From: Bordetella parapertussis
Lineage (GTDB): Bacteria; Pseudomonadota; Gammaproteobacteria; Burkholderiales; Burkholderiaceae_C
Direction of reading: 5' to 3'
DNA length: 12,560 nt
Assembly (NCBI GenBank): GCA_945871945.1
Contig: CAMBXY010000032.1
Location: forward strand, 1 to 12,560
Part shown: positions 7,375 to 12,560 of the stretch, in pieces
Position numbering within the stretch: the stretch's first letter is position 1
How the letters are laid out: every line of letters begins with the position of its first letter
The notes under the pieces: generated by a model
Told to the model about the DNA's origin: nothing
Databases searched by the model: none
Seen by the model: the letters and a program-made list of their open reading frames with translations, nothing else
Translations under genes and position numbers: made by a program

Positions 7375-8030
7375 ACCAAGCCTTTTTGGGTGAGACGCAA
7401 TGTTCTGCCCATGGACCTGGCAGCCTCGTCAGAATGGGTGACCATCACCAAACTGGTCCGGCGCTCCCGGCACAAGCCAATCAGCAGGGCCAAGGTCTTG
7501 GCGGCAGTGTCTGTATCCAAATTACCTGTAGGCTCGTCGGCAAACACCACCTTAGGCCGATGCACCAACGCCCGCGCCAGTGCCACGCGTTGCTGTTCTC
7601 CACCGGACAAACTAGAGGGCTTAGCGTCTAACCTAGCGGCCAAACCCAAATCTTCCAGCAGTTCCCGCGCCAACTGAGCAGCGTCCTGGCCAGACGCTGC
7701 GCCCAACAAACAAGGCACCATGACGTTTTGAAGCGCCGACAAATGCGGCAGCAGGTGAAACGCTTGAAACACAAAACCCATGTCTGCTTGTCGACAAGCT
7801 CGCCGCTTTTCGGGCGACCACTCAGACGTGGGCTCGCCAGACCAATGCACCTTGCCATGGGTAGGGACTTCAAGCCCTGCCATGATGTTCAGCAATGTGG
7901 ACTTGCCACAACCCGACGTGCCTTGAATGGCCACATGCTCACCCAACGCAAGATCAAAAGAAAGGCCTTCAAAAAGCCATTCGCCCGGGAGGTAAGCGTG
8001 TCCCACTGAAATTAAACTTAAAAGAGACAT
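7368..8030 (-). CDS. ABC transporter ATP-binding protein (LolD/MacB/AttE-like)
   Basis: A 220-residue cytoplasmic ATPase with every catalytic motif. It has Walker A GTSGCGKST (37-45), Q-loop Q89 in FVFQAFHLLP, signature LSGGEQQ (141-147), Walker B VVFADE (161-166) with the D-loop GNLD, and switch His H199 (VTHSDE). The FADEPTGNLD string is typical of the LolD/MacB/FtsE branch, which works with FtsX-type permeases, in agreement with the gene that follows. It powers extraction or export at the inner membrane rather than solute uptake. The frame is open up to a GTG at 8150, but family members begin about where the ATG at 8028-8030 lies (MSLLSLISVGHAY), so I chose that. Neither start has a clear ribosome site, and the mRNA may be nearly leaderless there. 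It is first in the three-gene operon. Confidence 0.9.
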   Translation of the reverse strand: MSLLSLISVGHAYLPGEWLFEGLSFDLALGEHVAIQGTSGCGKSTLLNIMAGLEVPTHGKVHWSGEPTSEWSPEKRRACRQADMGFVFQAFHLLPHLSALQNVMVPCLLGAASGQDAAQLARELLEDLGLAARLDAKPSSLSGGEQQRVALARALVHRPKVVFADEPTGNLDTDTAAKTLALLIGLCRERRTSLVMVTHSDEAARSMGRTLRLTQKGLVC

Positions 8031-8255
8031 GAAGCAAAGGTCAAGTGTGAGCGCGGGATGGTCTGTGTGCTGAAAGACATTTTGGACAGCGATTATGGTT
8101 CGCAACGCAGCGCTTCGCTGGATGAGCGGTGGATTTAAAATAAAAACCACTTTTTTTTAAGCTTGATATCATCGATAAGTACTACATAGCTTCCGCTACA
8201 TCCTGTCTGGCGTAATCGCCACTACGAAAAGCGGTTCATAAGAAATACGCTCAGC
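8031..8255. promoter_or_regulatory. Divergent intergenic region between ABC operon and flavoprotein gene
   Basis: About 225 bases between two outward-facing genes; both promoters should lie here. It holds a run of eight T at 8151-8158. Three abutting six-base palindromes follow directly (8159-8176). A small hairpin GGCG-TAAT-CGCC lies at 8209-8220, about 35 bases before the flavoprotein ATG. I could not pick a convincing -35/-10 pair on either strand. Confidence 0.4.
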
Positions 8256-8819
8256 ATGAAAGATCCATTAAAAACACCTGGGGCAATAAGGGATCAAATA
8301 TGGAGGGAATTAAGCCGTGCTACAAAAGACCGGCATCATTCTTGGCGTACCCCGGTTTTCGCTACAACGACTACAGACGGTGTTGTCAATGCAAGAACGG
8401 TAGTGCTAAGAGCGGTTGACAGAAAGGCGAATCAATTACAAATCTACACAGATGCGCGCAGCAGCAAGGCAGAAGAAATCACAAAGCAAAAAAACGCAAT
8501 TTTTGTATTTTGGAACAAGAAACTAAACTGGCAACTCAGAGTTCGCGTCAATGTGAATTTGTCTTCAAGCAGTCCAGAAGTTCAAAGAATATGGCAGCAA
8601 GTCAAACAAACTGCCGCAGCATCAGATTACATGGGCAGGTCAGCACCCGGAACACATATTTCGTCTGAAACTCAACTTGAAAAACCAAACGATCTGCAAT
8701 CAACACACTTTGCTGTAATAACTTCTGATGTGATGGAGATGGATTGGCTAGAGTTGGCAAGCAGTGGTCATCGTCGGGCCAAGATTAGCCTTGATTCATG
8801 GAAGTGGTTAATTCCTTGA
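8256..8819 (+). CDS. Pyridoxamine 5'-phosphate oxidase-like FMN-binding protein
   Basis: A 187-residue cytoplasmic protein with the split-barrel FMN-binding fold. The FMN phosphate-binding region is well kept: RTVVLRAVD (47-55) and YTDARSSK (64-71), followed by a strand with FVFWNKKLNWQLRVRV (83-98). This pattern matches the PNPOx-like group (Alr4036-type) rather than PdxH proper. PdxH is longer and ends in a C-terminal domain with a conserved RLAP-type end, absent here; this protein ends LDSWKWLIP. It may be a flavin-dependent reductase or oxidase of a small molecule; vitamin B6 oxidation is unproven. The ATG at 8256 has only a weak ribosome site (AAGAAA about 11 bases upstream). The gene converges with the exonuclease gene, leaving an 11-base gap between stop codons. 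Base composition seems richer in A and T than the ABC operon. Confidence 0.83.
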   Translation: MKDPLKTPGAIRDQIWRELSRATKDRHHSWRTPVFATTTTDGVVNARTVVLRAVDRKANQLQIYTDARSSKAEEITKQKNAIFVFWNKKLNWQLRVRVNVNLSSSSPEVQRIWQQVKQTAAASDYMGRSAPGTHISSETQLEKPNDLQSTHFAVITSDVMEMDWLELASSGHRRAKISLDSWKWLIP

Positions 8820-8830
8820 CAGTGAAGAAG

Positions 8831-10267
8831 TTACCCCTCCGTGCCGTCGAGTTTGATAAGCTGATGTTTGTGCGACCCAGATATTGATTTCTTAAGAATC
8901 TTATAAATGTCCAAGTCAAATTCGGCAGACCCAGACCTGGCTAGCTCGTACAGTTCGTCATGGTCGCTGGCAACGCCCAGATAGCACCATTTGTCAACCA
9001 CCACCATGCAGTCTCCATCTTTGATGGCAATAGCTCCTTCGAACGGCCACACCTGAACTTTAAACAGGTTCAATGCAGTTTCCAGTTTCAAATTGTGCAC
9101 ATCTAGGGAGACCTTACCTATGCAAGCACCTTGACATTGTTTGACTTGATAGCCAAAGCAAGGTCTCCCCTCCTCTACTTTTTCTATGCCTAGCAGCGCC
9201 TCGCACAGCTGGTATTTTTTAGCAACAGCAGCCAAATAGCCGTGTGCTTCTTTTTTACTGTAAAAAAGTCCAAAGAGGTTTTCTTGTAAGCCCGGTTGTA
9301 AATTTTTATGCGTCACCAGCATGGGCCTTTGTACGCCAAAGCTATCCTTCATCAATTGCCACGCACTCAAATCTTTTGACTTGCGTAACTTGATATTCAT
9401 ACTCGGCATCTGCTCTTTAATAAGCTTTGACTCCAGAATCAACGCTGTTAGCTCACCGCTGGTCTCTGTCCAATCAATATGGAAAACTTGCAGTGACAAC
9501 TTCATTTCCTTTCGAACCGTGAGAGCGCTTTGAAAGTGACTCATCACACGGCTGCGCATATTTATGCTTTTACCAATGTAGAGCGGTGCGTTGTGCTCAC
9601 CATAAAAAATATAACAGCCGCAAGTATCGGGAATGGCATCAATGACTGATTGGTTGATATTGGGCGGAAGGCTAACACTGCCAACCAACTGGTTTACAGC
9701 GGCAAGTAGACGCTCTTTACCAACAGCGTCTTCACAAACACGCCAAAATTGCAAAAGTAAATCTGCATCGCCCATAGCGCGATGGCGACTACTGACAACT
9801 AAATTATGTGCAGCAATGATGGAGTCAAGATTGTGCCGCGCCTGTTGTGGAAAAAGTAAGCGCGATAGTTTCACAGTACACAATACCTTTGGACGGAAAT
9901 CCATATCAATTCTTTTAAACGACGCCTTGATAAAGCCGTAGTCAAACCTGGCGTTGTGTGCAACGAAAATCTTTCCAGTGAGTTCATTTTTCAATTGATT
10001 GGCAACTTCATTGAAGTTTGGTTTGCCTGCCAACATCGCTGGTGAGATGCCTGTCAATCGCTGGATGTTTTGGGGGATGAAGGTCTCTGGATCTAACAGA
10101 CTCTCCCACTCCGATACCTCATTGTTGGCCAGAGTTTTGATGCCGATTTCGGTGATTCGATCCCGCTCGAAATTGGAACCAGTTGTTTCAATGTCTATAA
10201 AAGCAAAAACGGGAAAGTCATCTTGCGTATTTTTTTTTGAAGTTTTTTTTCTGTATGGATCTGGCAT
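8831..10267 (-). CDS. DnaQ-type 3'-5' exonuclease fused to UvrC/Cho-like GIY-YIG endonuclease
   Basis: A 478-residue two-nuclease protein. Residues 20-185 are a DEDDh exonuclease like the proofreading subunit epsilon: DIETTG with D25 and E27, HNARFD with D109, and HRAMGDAD with H162 and D167. Residues 212-300 are a GIY-YIG domain: GCYIF (217-221), LYIGKS (229-234) with Arg at 238, and the catalytic Glu E279 in ILESKLIKEQMP. Next comes a Cys segment (C377, C385, C389; CFGY then CQGAC) like the UvrC/Cho tail. UvrC's UvrB-binding and second (RNase H) nuclease domains are absent. Both active sites look intact, so an accessory DNA-repair role, such as incision plus 3' trimming, is likely. The frame is open to a TTG at 10297, adding 10 residues; I prefer the ATG at 10265-10267, although neither has a clear ribosome site. 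Similar fusions are known in Proteobacteria. Confidence 0.9.
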   Translation of the reverse strand: MPDPYRKKTSKKNTQDDFPVFAFIDIETTGSNFERDRITEIGIKTLANNEVSEWESLLDPETFIPQNIQRLTGISPAMLAGKPNFNEVANQLKNELTGKIFVAHNARFDYGFIKASFKRIDMDFRPKVLCTVKLSRLLFPQQARHNLDSIIAAHNLVVSSRHRAMGDADLLLQFWRVCEDAVGKERLLAAVNQLVGSVSLPPNINQSVIDAIPDTCGCYIFYGEHNAPLYIGKSINMRSRVMSHFQSALTVRKEMKLSLQVFHIDWTETSGELTALILESKLIKEQMPSMNIKLRKSKDLSAWQLMKDSFGVQRPMLVTHKNLQPGLQENLFGLFYSKKEAHGYLAAVAKKYQLCEALLGIEKVEEGRPCFGYQVKQCQGACIGKVSLDVHNLKLETALNLFKVQVWPFEGAIAIKDGDCMVVVDKWCYLGVASDHDELYELARSGSAEFDLDIYKILKKSISGSHKHQLIKLDGTEG

Positions 10268-10514
10268 CACATCGGTAATTAAATCTGGTTTAAACAATAG
10301 TTGATCACAGTTCTTGCTAAAACTAAGCTCGCTGTTAAATAAATCACCCTAATTAGTTGCGGTGAAGTTCCACACAAAAAAGCACTTTATCTAGGCTTGC
10401 AGTAACCTTATGTGCACCTTCAACGCGAACTGCGCTCAGATCATGCAGATGAGTCAGGCGCTGTTCATATCGCTTTTTTTAAATGTATCTGGCAACCACT
10501 CTACAAAGAACGAA
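10268..10514. promoter_or_regulatory. Divergent intergenic region between the nuclease and phosphatase genes
   Basis: About 247 bases between outward-facing genes, AT-rich near 10310-10400. It should contain promoters for both the nuclease fusion and the phosphatase-folB run. The phosphatase reading frame stays open through 10410-10514, but that part looks non-coding. I found no convincing promoter pair, RNA gene or repeat, and no SOS-type CTG-N10-CAG operator. Confidence 0.35.
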
Positions 10515-11003
10515 ATGAAAGAAGCTGATTTCAAAATACTATTTGTCTGCATGGGCAACATCTGCAGAAGTCCCACAGCAGAAGCTGTTTTTTTCAAAAA
10601 GTTGACTGATCACGATCTCTTGTACAAGATCAAAATTGACTCAGCGGGTACACATAATTTTCACCCTGATGCACCACCAGATGCACGCAGCCAAATGTAT
10701 GCGCTCAAAAGAGGCTACGACATGTCCCATTTGAGGGCCAGACAAGTGCTTGAAAGTGACTTTGAAGAATTTGACTTGCTTTTAACAATGGATTGGGACA
10801 ACCGCGCGCTTCTGGAGGAAAGGTGCCCAGCAATGCATCTTCACAAAATCCGGGCTTTTACTGAATTTTTGCAAACAACACAAGCCGCTGTCATTCCCGA
10901 CCCCTACTATGGTGGTGAACAAGGGTTTGAACATGTATTGGATTTGATCGAAGAGGCCAGCGAAGGCCTTATGAAATTCGTCCATCAAAAAATAGACGCA
11001 TGA
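10515..11003 (+). CDS. Low-molecular-weight protein tyrosine phosphatase
   Basis: A 162-residue cytoplasmic phosphatase of the LMW-PTP family, which removes phosphate from tyrosine residues through a phospho-cysteine intermediate. The P-loop is at residues 12-19 (CMGNICRS, C-x5-R), close to the N-terminus as the family requires, and the general acid is D129 in IPDPYYGG. SAGTHNFH (43-50) and DLLLTMDWDN are further family marks. The frame is open 35 codons upstream to an ATG at 10410. However, the P-loop should lie about 10 residues from the start, so I chose the ATG at 10515, preceded by a weak AAAGAA ribosome site. In other bacteria, LMW-PTPs act with tyrosine kinases of capsule synthesis, but no such kinase is in the window. 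The stop overlaps the folB start by four bases. Confidence 0.93.
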   Translation: MKEADFKILFVCMGNICRSPTAEAVFFKKLTDHDLLYKIKIDSAGTHNFHPDAPPDARSQMYALKRGYDMSHLRARQVLESDFEEFDLLLTMDWDNRALLEERCPAMHLHKIRAFTEFLQTTQAAVIPDPYYGGEQGFEHVLDLIEEASEGLMKFVHQKIDA

Positions 11004-11413
11004 TGCAAGCTGGCTCAGCATTCATAGAGTTGCGAGATCTACAACTCAAAACTGACATTGGAACTTATGGTCCTGACGACACCAAGCCAGATGTTCATCT
11101 CCTTGATGTGACACTTGAAATTTCGGTCAAACAAGTTGTCATTTCCCAAGATGGTATGGCGTATGTACTTGACTATGACCCATTAATTACGGAAATAGAC
11201 CGACTCGCAGCTGACGGTCACTACGAAACGCAAGAGCGCCTCATCACACGCATTGCAAGCGCATGTGCCGCACACCCTGCTGTTCAGCGGATCGAGATTT
11301 GCCTGAAAAAATTACCTGTTCGATCGGGTAGCGGATCGCTAGGCGTTCGCCTGTCGCTTGATGAAGCATCAACCGTGGCACTTCGTGATCACAAAAGTAA
11401 GCCTACGATTTAG
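11000..11413 (+). CDS. folB: Dihydroneopterin aldolase (FolB)
   Basis: A 137-residue enzyme of tetrahydrofolate synthesis that splits 7,8-dihydroneopterin into 6-hydroxymethyl-dihydropterin and glycolaldehyde. The T-fold shows as IELRDLQLKTDIGTYG (9-24), VLDYDPLITEI (56-66), TQERLITRI (77-85) and ICLKKLPV (100-107). Y59 matches the catalytic Tyr, K103 or K104 the catalytic Lys, and E79 the pterin-anchoring Glu. The early Glu of the family (E. coli GVYDWE) is replaced by Asp (D26 in GTYGPDD), and the usual Gln is missing. The same divergence occurs, as I recall, in other Burkholderiales, so it is probably still active. The gene begins inside the phosphatase stop (ATGA), showing translational coupling, and is followed 12 bases later by a membrane-protein gene. 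A second ATG at 11003 is possible. Confidence 0.9.
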   Translation: MMQAGSAFIELRDLQLKTDIGTYGPDDTKPDVHLLDVTLEISVKQVVISQDGMAYVLDYDPLITEIDRLAADGHYETQERLITRIASACAAHPAVQRIEICLKKLPVRSGSGSLGVRLSLDEASTVALRDHKSKPTI

Positions 11414-11425
11414 AAGGAATGTGAA

Positions 11426-11833
11426 ATGTTAGATATTTATTTGCAAGTGGCAAGCCTGTTAACGGTAGCTATGTTGTTCGGCGGTATGTTTCTTTTTTCT
11501 GGAGGCTTTGCTGCTTTTCTGTTTCGGCACCTTCCACCAGAAGGTGCTCGAATGCTGATTCGCAAAGCATTCCCACCCTTTTACATGTTTGTCATAGCTG
11601 CTTCGGGGTTGGCCATGGTGCTGTCTTGGAAGTCAGATCCATTCAGTGCTGCATGGATGGCTTTGGTCATGTTGACCACGGTTGCCGCACGACAGTTGCT
11701 GATGCCTGCGATCAATCGTGCAACTGATTCGGGCAACAAAAAGCGCTTTTTGTGGTTACACGGCTTTTCTGTTCTTTTGACGCTGGGACACATTGTTCTT
11801 GCCGCCGTAGTTTTGGTTTACATGGTTCATTGA
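11426..11833 (+). CDS. DUF4149-like four-helix membrane protein
   Basis: A 135-residue inner-membrane protein with four predicted helices, near residues 7-31, 49-67, 72-90 and 110-133. Between the first two lies GFAAFLFRHLPPEGARMLIRKAFPPFY, the pattern of the DUF4149/TMEM205-like family. Between helices three and four lies a polar segment with MPAINRATDSGNKKRFLWLH. No biochemical function is established for the bacterial members. The start is well supported by AAGGAA eight bases before the ATG. It lies in a same-strand run after folB, and the next gene starts 27 bases later, so it is probably part of the phosphatase-folB operon. Confidence 0.75.
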   Translation: MLDIYLQVASLLTVAMLFGGMFLFSGGFAAFLFRHLPPEGARMLIRKAFPPFYMFVIAASGLAMVLSWKSDPFSAAWMALVMLTTVAARQLLMPAINRATDSGNKKRFLWLHGFSVLLTLGHIVLAAVVLVYMVH

Positions 11834-11860
11834 TATTCTGTAGTTATAGAAGCAAGGGTA

Positions 11861-12217
11861 ATGGCTCAAGGTCGTATCAAACGGCTGCAGTCGGCAGCTC
11901 GCTCGCAATTGCAAACATTTAGGGTTGCAGAGCAAACTGTCTGCGAACTCTGTGACCGACCCATTCCGTCAAGTCTGCGAGACGCGCATCATTTGACCCC
12001 CAAATCACGCGGTGGTGTCATCACCGTTTTCATGCACCGAGCGTGTCACAAGCAAGTTCACGCTTTGTTCACAGAAATCGAATTGGCAAAGTATTACTCT
12101 ACGGTACAGGCTCTGCGAGAACATCCAGAAATAACGAAGTTCATCAACTGGGTTCGAGACAAACCAAGTGACTTCAATCCCCCGACAAGACGCAGCCGCA
12201 GCAAATTGCATCTTTAA
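11861..12217 (+). CDS. Small HNH nuclease-family protein
   Basis: A 118-residue protein with a compact HNH (beta-beta-alpha metal) fold. C28 and C31 (CELC), then AHHLTPKSRGG with H43 and H44, and ACHKQVH with C62 and H67. The Cys-His set suggests a structural zinc next to the HNH catalytic site. The tail after residue 70 is well formed, with FTEIELAKYYSTVQALREHP, then FINWVRDKPSDF, and a basic end (TRRSRSK). It probably cuts or binds DNA or RNA; its target is unknown. Similar small stand-alone HNH proteins are common in Proteobacteria and are not obviously mobile or phage-borne. AAGGGTA stands directly before the ATG, so the ribosome site is close. A terminator-like hairpin follows 29 bases after the stop. 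Confidence 0.85.
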   Translation: MAQGRIKRLQSAARSQLQTFRVAEQTVCELCDRPIPSSLRDAHHLTPKSRGGVITVFMHRACHKQVHALFTEIELAKYYSTVQALREHPEITKFINWVRDKPSDFNPPTRRSRSKLHL

Positions 12218-12246
12218 CTTTCAGACCATAGCTCACTTTGTAGCGC

Positions 12247-12282
12247 CTGTGACCTCAAGCCGATCAGAGTCACAGTTTTGTT
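12247..12282 (+). terminator. Probable terminator after the phosphatase-folB-HNH run
   Basis: CTGTGAC at 12247-12253 pairs with GTCACAG at 12269-12275. With one bulged C the stem extends two more pairs, leaving a loop of about 10 bases. TTTTGTT follows directly. The T-run is interrupted by G, so termination may be partial. Confidence 0.6.
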
Positions 12283-12355
12283 CATGTTTTGTATAGATAT
12301 TTGTCATTTAATCCATAATTTCTCAAATATATTTACTCTTTGTCCAAGTTTTTAC

Positions 12356-12383
12356 TTTACAAAACCTGTTCGTGTGCTAATAT
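12356..12383 (+). promoter_or_regulatory. Sigma-70 type extended -10 promoter of the last gene
   Basis: TTTACA at 12356-12361, a 16-base spacer, then TAATAT at 12378-12383, preceded by TGC, so it has the extended -10 (TGn) element. The upstream 12300-12355 stretch is very AT-rich, as in strong promoters with UP-like DNA. Transcription should begin near 12390 and give a leader of about 33 bases before the ATG at 12424. Confidence 0.65.
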
Positions 12384-12423
12384 TCGTTCATTGAAGTTTA
12401 TTTACCTAACCAAGGAGTCCCCA

Positions 12424-12560
12424 ATGAACAAATTTTCCACATTGCTTGCCTGCTTAGTCGTTTCAAGTGCCACTTTTGCCGCAACAGGTAACGCCACATC
12501 ATCCTTTGACAAAGACCCTGATATTTTGTTGGCCAGTAACGACAAAACCTGGTCTTATGC
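12424..12560 (+). CDS. Secreted protein, N-terminal part only
   Basis: The gene runs off the right edge, so only 45 full codons are seen. It begins MNKFSTLLACLVVSSATFAA, a signal peptide with likely cleavage after TFA or FAA; the mature start is TGNATSSFDKDPDILLASND. LLAC at 7-10 resembles a lipobox but lies in the hydrophobic core, so ordinary signal peptidase I cleavage is more likely. AAGGAG six bases before the ATG is an excellent ribosome site, and a strong promoter precedes it, so the product may be abundant. The family cannot be named from this fragment. Confidence 0.8.
   Translation, partial: MNKFSTLLACLVVSSATFAATGNATSSFDKDPDILLASNDKTWSY

Noticed and set aside
8031..8150. GTG start extending the ABC ATPase by 40 residues
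   Set aside because: The added residues do not resemble ATPase N-termini and precede the normal family start; the ATG at 8030 fits better, though no ribosome site decides it.
10410..10514. Upstream ATG extending the tyrosine phosphatase by 35 residues
   Set aside because: It would place the C-x5-R loop 47 residues in, unlike the family, and the added part looks random.
1..12560. CRISPR arrays, tRNA or rRNA genes, insertion sequences, integrases or phage genes
   Set aside because: No regularly spaced repeats, cloverleaf sequences, transposase motifs or terminal inverted repeats were seen on either strand.

Overview
The window looks like a chromosomal segment of a Gram-negative betaproteobacterium, most likely Burkholderiales (Comamonadaceae-like). 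This inference rests on the style of the FolB protein, the exonuclease/GIY-YIG fusion, the TPR plus HupE/UreJ pair and the abundance of signal peptides. No rRNA, tRNA, CRISPR array, integrase or insertion sequence was seen, so the organism assignment is by protein character only.

Left block (1-1153, minus strand): a periplasmic copper-handling cluster. Reading in the direction of transcription it holds a 50-residue secreted peptide (1001-1153) with its own intrinsic terminator, then a CopI-like type-1 copper cupredoxin (376-891), then a CusF-family copper-binding protein (2-346). The last two are closely spaced, and the unit may continue past the left edge.

Second block (1256-3690, plus strand): a translationally coupled pair, a periplasmic TPR protein and a HupE/UreJ-type membrane protein with a periplasmic domain that carries a canonical EF-hand loop. 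Its substrate is not shown by the sequence.

Third block (8030-3725, minus strand): a compact ABC operon of the AttEFGH/MacB-like kind. It encodes an ATPase, one long FtsX-type permease with a TTG start that overlaps the ATPase gene, and an exported AttH/CrtC-like lipocalin-fold protein. The set probably moves or extracts a hydrophobic compound at the inner membrane and passes it to the periplasmic protein.

Right block: a divergently placed PNPOx-like flavoprotein (8256-8819, plus), a DnaQ-type exonuclease fused to a UvrC/Cho-type GIY-YIG nuclease (8831-10267, minus), and a plus-strand run of low-molecular-weight tyrosine phosphatase, FolB, a DUF4149-like membrane protein and a small HNH protein (10515-12217) closed by a terminator-like hairpin. 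A strong extended -10 promoter then drives a secreted protein cut by the right edge (12424 onward).

Most of the window is recognisable housekeeping or accessory metabolism. The least described items are the 50-residue secreted peptide beside the copper genes, the EF-hand HupE/TPR pair, the two-nuclease fusion, and a curious run of three abutting hexamer palindromes at 8159-8176.
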